Source of the DNA: Pacificoceanicola sp048553275
Lineage (GTDB): Bacteria > Pseudomonadota > Alphaproteobacteria > Rhodobacterales > Rhodobacteraceae
Direction of reading: 5' to 3'
Length of the DNA stretch: 64,000 nt
Assembly: GCF_048553275.1 (NCBI RefSeq)
Contig: NZ_JBLZMW010000001.1
Span: 62,001-126,000 of the forward strand
Shown: positions 25,548 through 33,696 of the stretch, piece after piece
Numbering within the stretch: the first letter of the stretch is position 1
How the letters are laid out: each line of letters opens with the position of its first letter
Translations under genes and position numbers: made by a program
The notes under the pieces: model-generated
Told to the model about the DNA's origin: nothing
Database searches by the model: none
The model's input: only the letters and a program-made list of their open reading frames with translations

Positions 25548-28451
25548 TCACGGGGCGTGCGTCAGGAAAGGGCGGAGCAGCGCCATCGGATGCGCGCGCA
25601 GGCTCAGGCTCATGGAGACGTAATCCTCTACCACCGCCTCGCCGGGGCTCATGACGGGCAGATACGTTTCAGGTTCAGCAATCGCCTCCCCGTCCATGTC
25701 GAGGCTGAAGAGCGGCAGGTCCGGCCCGTTGGTCAGGGCCTTCGCCTCCCAAAGGGCGGAGCGGCGGGGCAGGTCCAGCGCGGCGAAGCAGTCGGCCTCG
25801 GCCAGCCGGGTCAGCAGCTTCGGCCCCAGCCCCGCCCGCCGCCAGACATCGCGCACCGTGGTATAGCCGTTGCCGCGCGCGGCGGTGATCCAGTTCGCAT
25901 CTTCCTCCGACAGCCCCTTGATCTGGCGAAAGCCGAGGCGCAGGGCGAGGCCCCCCTGGTCGTCCGGCTCCATCCGGTTGTCCCAGAAGCTGGCGTTGAT
26001 GCAGATGGGCCGCACCGTCACCCCATGCGCGCGAGCGTCGCGGACGATCTGCGCCGGGGCGTAGAAGCCCATCGGCTGGGCGTTCAGCAGGGCGCAGGCG
26101 AAGATGCCGGGGTGAAAGCGTTTGATCCAGGCGGAAGCATAGACAAGCAGGGCAAAGCTCGCCGCATGGCTTTCGGGAAAACCGTAGGAGCCGAAGCCCT
26201 CGATCTGGGAAAAGCAACGGTCGGCAAAGTCCTGGTCGTAGCCGTTGTTTGCCATCCCGCGCAGGAAGCGGGTGCGAAATTCCGAGACATTGCCGTGCTT
26301 CTTGAAAGTGGCGAGGGAGCGGCGCAGTCGGTCAGCCTCTTCGGGGGAAAACCCCGCTCCGGTGATGGCGATCTGCATGGCCTGCTCCTGAAACAGGGGC
26401 ACGCCGAGTGTCTTGCCCAGCACCTTGCCAAGCTCATCGGACGGAAACTGCACCACCTCCTCGCCGTTGCGGCGGCGGATGTAGGGGTGGACCATGTCGC
26501 CCTGAATGGGGCCTGGACGGATGATGGCGACCTCGATCACAAGATCATAGAAGCAGCGTGGTTTCATGCGCGGCAGGAAGTTCATCTGTGCCCGGCTTTC
26601 GACCTGAAAGACGCCAATGGTGTCGGCGCGGCAGAGCATGTCGTAGACGCGCTGCTCTTCGGGGGGGAGGGTGGCGAGGCTGTAGGAGCGCCCGTGATGC
26701 AGGGCGATGAGGTCGAAGGCCTTGCGGATACACGTGAGCATACCCAGACTGAGAACGTCGACCTTCAGGATGCCAAGGGCGTCGATGTCGTCCTTGTCCC
26801 AGCAGATCACCGTGCGCCCCTCCATGGAGGCGTTCTCGATTGGCACCAGTTCGTCGAGCCGCCCTTCGGTGATGATGAAGCCGCCCACATGCTGCGAGAG
26901 GTGCCGGGGGAAGCCGATGATCTCGCGGACGAGTTCCATGGTCAGGCGCAGCTGCCGGTCCTCGGGATCGAGGCCGATCTCGCGCAGGCGGCTGTCTTCG
27001 ACCGCGTCCGTCGAGAAAAAGCCCCAGAGCTGCGACGACAGGGCCCCGATGGTGTCCTGCGACAGACCCATGGCGCGGCCGACCTCACGAATCGCGCGCT
27101 TGCCGCGGTAATGGATGACCGTGGCGCACAGGCCCGCGCGGTGACGGCCATAGCGCTCGTAGATGTGCTGGATCACTTCCTCGCGGCGTTCGTGCTCGAA
27201 GTCGACGTCGATGTCGGGCGGCTCGTCCCGGGCCTCGCTGACGAAGCGTTCGAAGACCATGGTGCCGACCTCGGGGCTGACGGAGGTGATGCCGAGGGCG
27301 AAGCAGACCACCGAGTTTGCGGCGGACCCGCGCCCCTGGCACAGGATGTCTCGGGAGCGGGCGAAGGCGACGATGTCGCGTACGGTCAGAAAGTACGGCT
27401 CGTACCGGAGTTTGGCGATCAGCGCCAGCTCATGGTTGAGCATGGTCCGGACCCGCTCTGGCGCGCCCTGCGGGTAACGCCAGTCCAGGCCCGCCAGGGC
27501 GAGGCGGGACAGCCGCTGGGAAGCGGTTTCGCCATCGGCGATCTCGGAGGGGTACTCATAGCGCAGCGAAGCAATATCGAAGGTGCACTCGGCGGCGAGC
27601 GCGGCGGCGCGGTCCACGGCGCTGGCATGGCGGCCCAGCAGGGCGCGCATGTCATCTTCCGAGCGCAGGCGCTGTTCGGCATTGGCCAGCGCACTGCGGC
27701 CAAGCTGATCGACACGGGTGCCCGTGCGTACAGCCGTCAGAACATCGGCCAGCCTTCGGCGGCGGCCATGGTGCATGCGCGGAATGGCGGTGGCGATGGT
27801 CGGCATGTCCAGCGTTCGGGCCAGGGTGGCGAGCCTGTCCAGATGCGCTTTGTCCTGCCCGGTGTAGGAAGGGGCGAGGGCAAGGAACATCTGCCCGGCA
27901 AAGCGGCGCGACAGCGGTTGCGCCCGTGTCAGCCACCCGTCCGCGCCGGATGTCGGGACCTGCGCCTCTGACGGGGGGTGCAGGATCAGGCGTAGCCCCG
28001 GAAGGGAGCCGGGCAGATCCGTGAGGCTGATGTCGCAAGCGCCCTTCTCGGCACGGAGTCGCCCTTTCGAGATCAGGCGGCACAGCAGGGCCCAGCCCTC
28101 CCGCGTCGCGGCCAGACAGGTGATCTCGATCCCTTCGCGAAAGACCAGTCTTGCGGCGGGGATGAGGCGCGGGATTGTCCCGATGTGGATTTGTGGTGGT
28201 TCGGGCGGCAAATGCGGCGGCCGGGGCGGGCCGATGGGGCCATTCCTGGCCTCGATGGTTTGCCGCTCCCTGATCTGGTGGCCAATTTCCTTTGCCTGAC
28301 TGTGGGCGCGCACGATGCCGGCGACGGAGTTCACATCGGCGATGGCAATGGCCGTGACACCGAGAAGGGCGGCACGCTCCATGTACTCCTCGGGATGCGA
28401 GGCACCCCAGAGAAATGAGAAATTGGATGTGATGCAGAGTTCGGCGAACAT
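25548..28451 (-). CDS. dnaE2: Error-prone DNA polymerase DnaE2 (ImuC), C-terminally short
   Basis: This 967-residue C-family polymerase has the PHP domain (about 1-200; ELCITSNFSFLWGASHPEEY), the catalytic palm with PPDIDVDFEHERR (about 411-423) and the SRAQMNFLPRMKP / GPIQGDMVHPY region diagnostic of DnaE2. It performs translesion synthesis with ImuA and ImuB after DNA damage. A Pro-rich patch (about 71-90) interrupts the PHP domain. It stops at SLRAHPMALLRPFLTHAP, while relatives usually exceed 1,000 residues and continue with an OB-fold region, so roughly 100 or more residues seem missing; a palindromic repeat begins right after the stop. A LexA box lies just upstream. The usual imuA-imuB neighbours are absent; imuA lies near 52 kb. 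Confidence 0.93.
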   Translation of the reverse strand: MFAELCITSNFSFLWGASHPEEYMERAALLGVTAIAIADVNSVAGIVRAHSQAKEIGHQIRERQTIEARNGPIGPPRPPHLPPEPPQIHIGTIPRLIPAARLVFREGIEITCLAATREGWALLCRLISKGRLRAEKGACDISLTDLPGSLPGLRLILHPPSEAQVPTSGADGWLTRAQPLSRRFAGQMFLALAPSYTGQDKAHLDRLATLARTLDMPTIATAIPRMHHGRRRRLADVLTAVRTGTRVDQLGRSALANAEQRLRSEDDMRALLGRHASAVDRAAALAAECTFDIASLRYEYPSEIADGETASQRLSRLALAGLDWRYPQGAPERVRTMLNHELALIAKLRYEPYFLTVRDIVAFARSRDILCQGRGSAANSVVCFALGITSVSPEVGTMVFERFVSEARDEPPDIDVDFEHERREEVIQHIYERYGRHRAGLCATVIHYRGKRAIREVGRAMGLSQDTIGALSSQLWGFFSTDAVEDSRLREIGLDPEDRQLRLTMELVREIIGFPRHLSQHVGGFIITEGRLDELVPIENASMEGRTVICWDKDDIDALGILKVDVLSLGMLTCIRKAFDLIALHHGRSYSLATLPPEEQRVYDMLCRADTIGVFQVESRAQMNFLPRMKPRCFYDLVIEVAIIRPGPIQGDMVHPYIRRRNGEEVVQFPSDELGKVLGKTLGVPLFQEQAMQIAITGAGFSPEEADRLRRSLATFKKHGNVSEFRTRFLRGMANNGYDQDFADRCFSQIEGFGSYGFPESHAASFALLVYASAWIKRFHPGIFACALLNAQPMGFYAPAQIVRDARAHGVTVRPICINASFWDNRMEPDDQGGLALRLGFRQIKGLSEEDANWITAARGNGYTTVRDVWRRAGLGPKLLTRLAEADCFAALDLPRRSALWEAKALTNGPDLPLFSLDMDGEAIAEPETYLPVMSPGEAVVEDYVSMSLSLRAHPMALLRPFLTHAP

Positions 28452-28465
28452 GGTCGGGATTATAT

Positions 28466-28480
28466 GTTCTTATTTTGTTC
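28466..28480 (-). promoter_or_regulatory. LexA (SOS) box of dnaE2
   Basis: GTTC-N7-GTTC on the plus strand (GAAC-N7-GAAC on the coding strand), 14 bp upstream of the dnaE2 start. This is the alphaproteobacterial LexA consensus. The 21 bases AGAAC...ATATA are identical to those upstream of imuA (51961-51981). Confidence 0.9.
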
Positions 28481-28576
28481 TTTTGGAGTCCTGTGTTTTG
28501 CGGATTTGTCAAAATCCCGGTCCGCGGGCGAAAAAGGGCCGGTGTGCCGGTTGTGTCTCTTCCGAAGGGAAGAAGA

Positions 28577-29482
28577 TCAGGCGTGTCTGTGCGGCGCTGC
28601 CAGTGCCGTTATGCCAAGGATCAGGCCGGAGACTGTTGCGATCATGCCGGCAGCAGACACCGATGCCGTCCCGCCAATCCAGAGCGGGCCATAGCCCGCC
28701 AGGACATAACCGATCAGCGCGGACAGAGCGGCGAACAACAGGGACCACAGGACCTGATGCTCCAATCGGTTGGTCATCAATCGCGCGGCGGCGGGGGGGC
28801 AGATGAACATCGCGATGACGATGATCGACCCCACCGCATCAAAGGCTGCAACCGCAGCCAGCGCCGCCATGGCCACGATGCCGAGGCCGATCAGACCAGT
28901 GGGCAGACCAAGCGACCGGGCAAAGCCTTCGTCGAAGGTCGCCAACGCCATGGGGCGCCAGAAGAGAACGGTGGCCAGGGCGATCAAGACAAAGGCGACG
29001 ATCATGCGAAACAGTTCAGGCGGCAGCAGGGCGAGCGTTCCGAGGTCCACCAGCGATTCCCAGCCGAGCGCGTCCAGCCAGATCAGGCTCTCAAGATTGC
29101 CGTACAGCGCATGCTCCACGTCCAGATGCACCGACGACGTGTCCGATTGCTCCAGAAGCAGCACGCCAGCGGCGAACATGGTGGTGAAGACGACACCCAT
29201 GGCTGCGCCCGGCTCCACCTTGCCATAGCGGCGTACCGCTTCGATCAGGAGCACCGAGACCAGCGCCGCCCCCGCTGCGCCGATCATCATCGGGATCGCG
29301 GTGATCGTTCCAGTGACAAGGAAAGCCACCACGATCCCCGGCAGGACGACATGGCTTATGGCATCGCCGATCATGGCCTGCCGTCGCAGCAGCAGGAAGT
29401 TGCCGGGCAGGGCGCAGGCCATGGCAGCGAGCATCCCGATCACCATCGGGGGGAGCGAGAGGGCGACAAACTCGTATCCCAT
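28577..29482 (-). CDS. sitD: Metal (Mn/Fe/Zn) ABC transporter permease, second subunit
   Basis: This 301-residue inner-membrane protein of the ABC-3 permease family has about eight hydrophobic helices and the conserved FLLLRRQAMIGDAISHVVLPG segment near its start. As second permease it would pair with SitC to form the channel for Mn(II) or Fe(II). Its ATG overlaps the last base of the sitC stop region at 29482, showing tight coupling. It is the last gene of the four-gene operon. Confidence 0.88.
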   Translation of the reverse strand: MGYEFVALSLPPMVIGMLAAMACALPGNFLLLRRQAMIGDAISHVVLPGIVVAFLVTGTITAIPMMIGAAGAALVSVLLIEAVRRYGKVEPGAAMGVVFTTMFAAGVLLLEQSDTSSVHLDVEHALYGNLESLIWLDALGWESLVDLGTLALLPPELFRMIVAFVLIALATVLFWRPMALATFDEGFARSLGLPTGLIGLGIVAMAALAAVAAFDAVGSIIVIAMFICPPAAARLMTNRLEHQVLWSLLFAALSALIGYVLAGYGPLWIGGTASVSAAGMIATVSGLILGITALAAPHRHA

Positions 29483-30399
29483 CAGCCTGCCTCCCCCGCG
29501 CGGCGGCTCAGGCGCCGATGTCGCAGGATCGCGGCGATCACCCCCCGCGATGGGGCAAACAGCATGGATAGCGTGAAAAGCGCGGTCGACATCAGCACGA
29601 TGATCGGCCCCGTCGGCAGGCTTGGGGCGGTGGCCGAGAGCGCGGCGCCGACATGGCCGGACAATCCGCCGAACAGGCCCGAAAGCAGGACAACCCGCGT
29701 GGCATTGTCAGACCAGAAACGCGCGGCCGCGGCGGGGATGATCAGCAAGGCGACAATCAGGATCAGTCCGACGATCTTCAGCCCCACCACGGTCACGGCG
29801 AGAACCAGCGTCATCAGGGCAAGGTCGAGCCGGTGCGTATTGATCCCCTGCACCTCGGCAAAGCCTTCGTCAAAGGCGGTCAGCAGCAGTGGGCGCCGCA
29901 GCGCCCAGACCGCCGCCAGAACAAGCAGACCTCCGGCAGCGATCAGCAGCGCGTCGCTGCGAAGCATCCCGGCGGTGGAGCCGAGCAGAAAGCTGTCCAG
30001 CCCTGCCTGGCGTCCGCTTTGCATGGTCTGGATCACGGTCAGCAGCACGATACCGAAACCGAAAAACACCGACAAGACCGCGCCGATCGCCGCGTCCTCG
30101 CGCAGCCGTGTGTTGCGGGTCAGCCATCCAACGATCAACAGGCCGGCCCAGGCGGACAGCGCCGATCCAAGCATCAGGCCGGGCAAGCTGCGCCCCTCGC
30201 CGCCCAATGCGACGAGGGCCAGAAAGGCCAGCGCAAGGCCCGGAAGGGTGGCATGGCTGACGGCATCGGATACGAGAGAGCGTTTGCGGAAATAGAGAAA
30301 CGCCCCGACGACCCCTGCCGCCAGCCCCAGCGCCGAGGCGCCCAGCGCCACCAGCGCGGCGTTATAGCCGAGTTGGAAGGTCAATGCCTCGAAGAGCAT
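29482..30399 (-). CDS. sitC: Metal (Mn/Fe/Zn) ABC transporter permease, first subunit
   Basis: This 305-residue ABC-3 family permease begins MLFEALTFQLGYNAALV and contains FLYFRKRSLVSDAVSHATLPG and FDEGFAEVQGI, mirrored in the SitD paralogue. About eight to nine membrane helices are visible. ATG 30399 gives the normal family start and places the gene 1 bp from the end of the ATPase gene. Two permeases in one operon is the Sit/Mnt arrangement, unlike ZnuABC with a single permease. Confidence 0.88.
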   Translation of the reverse strand: MLFEALTFQLGYNAALVALGASALGLAAGVVGAFLYFRKRSLVSDAVSHATLPGLALAFLALVALGGEGRSLPGLMLGSALSAWAGLLIVGWLTRNTRLREDAAIGAVLSVFFGFGIVLLTVIQTMQSGRQAGLDSFLLGSTAGMLRSDALLIAAGGLLVLAAVWALRRPLLLTAFDEGFAEVQGINTHRLDLALMTLVLAVTVVGLKIVGLILIVALLIIPAAAARFWSDNATRVVLLSGLFGGLSGHVGAALSATAPSLPTGPIIVLMSTALFTLSMLFAPSRGVIAAILRHRRLSRRAGEAG

Positions 30400-30400
30400 G

Positions 30401-31177
30401 TCAGACCCGAAGCTGAACGCGGCCGCCATAGGCGGCATCCAGCGATTTCTGGGTAAAGGCATCCGCCACAGGGCCTTCGGCGATGCGGTGTCGGTTGATC
30501 AAGAAGACATGGTCGAAATACTGCGCAACCGTGGTCAGATCATGGTGCACGGCCACGACGGTCCGCCCCTCGTCCCGCAGGGATTTCAGAACGGTGATGA
30601 TCGCCGCTTCGGTGGCGGCATCGACCCCGGCGAAGGGCTCGTCCAACAGGTAAAGATCTGCATTCTGTGCGAGGGCACGGGCGAGGAAGACGCGCTGCTG
30701 CTGCCCGCCAGACAGCTGTCCGATCTGGCGGTTGGAAAAGGCCACCATCCCGACCCGTTCGAGGCAGGCCTGCGCGGTGGCGCGATGGGCGGGGCGCACG
30801 CGCCGGAACAGGCCGAGGTCCTGATAGAGGCCCATCAGAACAACGTCGATCACCCGCGTCGGGAAATCCCAGTCGACACTGGCGCGTTGCGGTACATAGG
30901 CGATGCGCTTGCGATTTTCACTCAGCGGTCCGTCCCAGAAGCGGGCCTGCCCGCCAAGGGGTTTGACGATGCCAAGGGCGGCTTTAAGCAGGGTCGATTT
31001 GCCCGCACCGTTGGGGCCGACAATCGCCGTCATGCTTCCCGGGACCACCGTCATGTCCACGTCCTGAACCACGGTTTCGGCATCATAGGCCACGGTCAGG
31101 CCGCGCAGCGCCAGGGGACTGTCTGCCATTACCCGGCCGTGCTGGGCGGTGTGGTAGCTCATATCGCGTGGAGACAT
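30401..31177 (-). CDS. sitB: Metal ABC transporter ATP-binding protein
   Basis: This ABC ATPase has Walker A (GPNGAGKSTLLK), Q-loop (YVPQRASVDWDFP), signature (LSGGQQQRVFLARAL), Walker B (LYLLDEPFAGVD) and H-loop (AVHHDL). The YVPQRxxVDWDFPxxVxDVV stretch is typical of Mn/Zn uptake ATPases. The start is uncertain: 31177 lies 2 bp past the preceding stop, whereas ATG 31129 (MADSPLALRGLTVAY) gives a more usual N-terminus of 242 residues. Confidence 0.9.
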   Translation of the reverse strand: MSPRDMSYHTAQHGRVMADSPLALRGLTVAYDAETVVQDVDMTVVPGSMTAIVGPNGAGKSTLLKAALGIVKPLGGQARFWDGPLSENRKRIAYVPQRASVDWDFPTRVIDVVLMGLYQDLGLFRRVRPAHRATAQACLERVGMVAFSNRQIGQLSGGQQQRVFLARALAQNADLYLLDEPFAGVDAATEAAIITVLKSLRDEGRTVVAVHHDLTTVAQYFDHVFLINRHRIAEGPVADAFTQKSLDAAYGGRVQLRV

Positions 31178-31179
31178 GA

Positions 31180-32139
31180 TCAGCCACCAGCCTTCAGTTT
31201 GCCGGACATGCCGCCTTCGGGGACATCCGCGCCGAGCGCGCCGGCGATGGTGGTCACATTGTGGTCGATCATGCCGATATAGGTGCCTTCATAGGTGCCG
31301 GGTGTGCCCATGGCATCGGAGAACAACTCGCCGCCGATGCGCACCGTCCGGCCCTGCGCCGCGGCTCCTTCGATGAGGGCGCGCATGTTGCGGTCGGACA
31401 CGGAGGTTTCGACAAAGACCGCTTCGATGTCGCGCTGGACCAGTAGATCGACAAGCGCGCCGATGCGCTGCAAACCGGCTTCGGACTCGGTCGAAATGCC
31501 CTGAATGCCTTCGACGTCGAAGCTGTATTCGCGCCCGAAGTAGTTGAAGGCGTCATGGGCCGTGACAAGGATGCGCGACGCGTCGGGGACCTTGGCCAGT
31601 GTGTCCTGCGCATAGCTTTGCAAGGCATCAAGCTCGGCAAGGTAGGCATCGGCATTGGCCGCGAACGCGTCAGCATGTTCGGGACGCAGGTCTGTCAGCG
31701 CATCGCGCGTGGAGCCGACAGCATAGCGCCAGAGCGACGGCGCCATCCAGATGTGCGGATCATAGCGACCATCGTAGTCTGCGTGCGAGAGCCGAAGCTC
31801 TTCCGGCAGCGCCTCGGCCACGGCGGAGACAGGCACGCGCCGCGACAGCACATCCAGGAAGTCCTCAAGCTGAGCTTCAAGGTAAAGCCCGTTGCTCAGG
31901 ACAAGATCGGCGCGGGCCATGGCGGCAATGTCGGATCGGGTCTGGCGATAGCCATGGGGATCGACGCCCGGCCCCATCAGCGCGCGCACCTCCGCCAGAT
32001 CCCCGGCCACGGCGCGGGCGGCATCGGCGATCATGCCTGTTGTCGCAATGACGGACAGGGGTGCGGCGGCCAAGGCGCCGCGCGCAATCAATGGCGTTGC
32101 AAGAAGCCCGGTCAGGACGTGGCGGCGTGTCGGATACAT
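31180..32139 (-). CDS. sitA: Metal ABC transporter substrate-binding protein
   Basis: This 319-residue periplasmic cluster A-I binding protein (TroA/SitA/ZnuA fold) has a Tat-like or Sec signal (RRHVLTGLLATPLIARGALA) and metal ligands placed as in TroA: His in GVDPHGY, His in YDPHIWM, Glu in VFVETSVSDRNM and Asp in GMIDHN. There is no His-rich loop, which argues for Mn/Fe rather than Zn. The GTYEGTYIGMIDHNVTTIA ending is typical of SitA/MntC. It is the first gene of the operon, behind two Fur/Mur-like dyads. Confidence 0.88.
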   Translation of the reverse strand: MYPTRRHVLTGLLATPLIARGALAAAPLSVIATTGMIADAARAVAGDLAEVRALMGPGVDPHGYRQTRSDIAAMARADLVLSNGLYLEAQLEDFLDVLSRRVPVSAVAEALPEELRLSHADYDGRYDPHIWMAPSLWRYAVGSTRDALTDLRPEHADAFAANADAYLAELDALQSYAQDTLAKVPDASRILVTAHDAFNYFGREYSFDVEGIQGISTESEAGLQRIGALVDLLVQRDIEAVFVETSVSDRNMRALIEGAAAQGRTVRIGGELFSDAMGTPGTYEGTYIGMIDHNVTTIAGALGADVPEGGMSGKLKAGG

Positions 32140-32159
32140 TCAGCGCTCCCTTCGTCTGA

Positions 32160-32210
32160 TCTATATGCGAGTGGTTCTCAAAAGGTCAATGCTTTTGCGA
32201 CTTGTTCGCA
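32160..32210 (-). promoter_or_regulatory. sitABCD promoter with paired Fur/Mur-like operators
   Basis: On the minus strand TTGACC (32184-32189) and TATAGA (32160-32165) are 18 bp apart. One dyad, TGAGAACCACTCGCA (32166-32180), fills the spacer; a second, TGCGAACAAGTCGCA (32196-32210), lies 30 bp upstream, exactly three helical turns. Both follow TG(A/C)GA-N5-TCGCA. Rhodobacterales regulate sit operons by Mur, a Fur-family manganese sensor, which is the likely repressor here. Confidence 0.72.
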
Positions 32211-32348
32211 TGTAAAAGAGGGGCCCAGAGACTCTTTGTCCGATTCCAGGCGGGCTGCGGCACAAACGGGCCGTTGCGGAATGCTTGAAATCCGCCGGTC
32301 GCGCGGTCACTCTGCGCAGGATCTGAATGCCGTCACGGGGAGGACCGG

Positions 32349-33350
32349 ATGAGCACATCCCAAAAGGCCGTCAGAGGGACCGAAAATGTCCACCTGCCGC
32401 AACTGCACGAAGCGCGAAATCCGGGCATGGCTCTGGACATGGATTGGGTCATGCGCGCCCGGGCGAACCGCTCGGCCATTGAGCGCCGCGCGGCAACCTT
32501 GCCGGGGCGGCGCAGCGTCAAGAAAGACTATCAGGCCGCTTGGCTGGCCCGGGCGGTGTCCTGCATCGACCTGACCACCCTGTCCGGCGACGACACGGTG
32601 GGCCGGGTCGCGCGGCTCTGCGCCAAGGCGCGACAGCCGGTCCGCGCCGATCTTCTGGACGCTCTGGGCCTGAACGGGCTGACCGTCGGGGCGGTCTGTG
32701 TCTATCATGACATGATCGAACCCGCTGTTGCGGCGCTGGACGGCTCCGGCATTCCGGTCGCCGCCGTTTCCACGGGGTTTCCGGCGGGGCTGTCGCCGAT
32801 GCACCTGCGAATTGCCGAGATCGAGGAAAGCGTGAAGGCCGGAGCCGCCGAGATCGACATCGTCATCTCGCGGCGCAAGGTGCTGAGCGGTGACTGGCGG
32901 GGCCTCTTTGACGAAATGCGCGCCTTCCGCGAGGCCTGCGGCGAGGCACATGTAAAAGCGATCCTTGCCACCGGCGAGCTTGGCACGTTGCAGAACGTCG
33001 CGCGCGCATCGCTCGTCTGCATGATGGCGGGAGCGGACTTCATCAAGACCTCCACCGGCAAGGAAAGCGTGAACGCCACGCTGCCGGTCAGCCTTGTGAT
33101 GATCCGGGCGATCCGTGACTATCATCAACGCACCGGCTACCGCGTCGGTTACAAACCTGCGGGCGGGATCTCCAAGGCCAAGGACTCGCTGAATTATCTC
33201 GCTCTGATCAAGGAGGAGCTCGGCGACCGCTGGCTGCGGCCGGACCTGTTCCGCTTTGGCGCGTCCAGCCTGCTTGGCGACATCGAACGCCAGCTTGAGC
33301 ACCATGTGACAGGGAACTATTCCGCCAACTGGCGTCACGCGATGGGCTGA
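32349..33350 (+). CDS. deoC: Deoxyribose-phosphate aldolase
   Basis: This class I aldolase cleaves 2-deoxyribose 5-phosphate to glyceraldehyde 3-phosphate and acetaldehyde. The 333-residue protein has the Schiff-base lysine in GADFIKTSTGK, the catalytic Lys in GYKPAGGI, and AVCVYHDM and EIDIVISRRKVL segments of the longer DeoC type. The first 65 residues extend beyond the core barrel. Downstream on the same strand are a small membrane protein and an aldehyde dehydrogenase that could oxidise the acetaldehyde released. Confidence 0.95.
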   Translation: MSTSQKAVRGTENVHLPQLHEARNPGMALDMDWVMRARANRSAIERRAATLPGRRSVKKDYQAAWLARAVSCIDLTTLSGDDTVGRVARLCAKARQPVRADLLDALGLNGLTVGAVCVYHDMIEPAVAALDGSGIPVAAVSTGFPAGLSPMHLRIAEIEESVKAGAAEIDIVISRRKVLSGDWRGLFDEMRAFREACGEAHVKAILATGELGTLQNVARASLVCMMAGADFIKTSTGKESVNATLPVSLVMIRAIRDYHQRTGYRVGYKPAGGISKAKDSLNYLALIKEELGDRWLRPDLFRFGASSLLGDIERQLEHHVTGNYSANWRHAMG

Positions 33351-33399
33351 GGATGGGCCTTTTGAACAGCTTTACCAGGAAGACGCCGGAGGCGGTGCG

Positions 33400-33696
33400 A
33401 TGCAGATGAGCCCGTTTTACAGCCTGTTCGGCGTGTTTCTCATGCTTTGGATGGGCGCGCTCCACTGGCGCCGCAAGCGCATCCGCAAGGCGATGCGCGA
33501 CCTGCCCACGCGTTTGCAGCGCCTTCTTGGACCCGAACCGGACTTTGCGCCGCCGCCCGATAAACTCCCCGAGGGGCTCAACTCTTATGCCAGCCTGCAC
33601 CGCCGCACCGGCCGGATCCAGCGCGGCCTCTGGGGCGTGGCGCTGCTCTGGCTGGCCTATATTCTCTTCCTCTTTGTGAGAAAGCAGTACCTATGA
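33400..33696 (+). CDS. Small membrane protein between deoC and ALDH16
   Basis: This 98-residue protein has an N-terminal membrane helix (about 5-22), a basic cytoplasmic stretch (HWRRKRIRKAMR), a Pro-rich middle, and a second helix at the C-terminus (about 76-93). I do not recognise the family. Its stop overlaps the ALDH16 start by 4 bp (ATGA), so it is co-translated with it, and deoC ends 49 bp upstream; a role linked to nucleoside or aldehyde use is inferred from context only. Confidence 0.72.
   Translation: MQMSPFYSLFGVFLMLWMGALHWRRKRIRKAMRDLPTRLQRLLGPEPDFAPPPDKLPEGLNSYASLHRRTGRIQRGLWGVALLWLAYILFLFVRKQYL

Noticed and set aside
25467..27971. Very long plus-strand open frame opposite dnaE2
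   Set aside because: High GC and third-position bias keep antisense frames open; the peptide has no domain and dnaE2 on the other strand is unmistakable.
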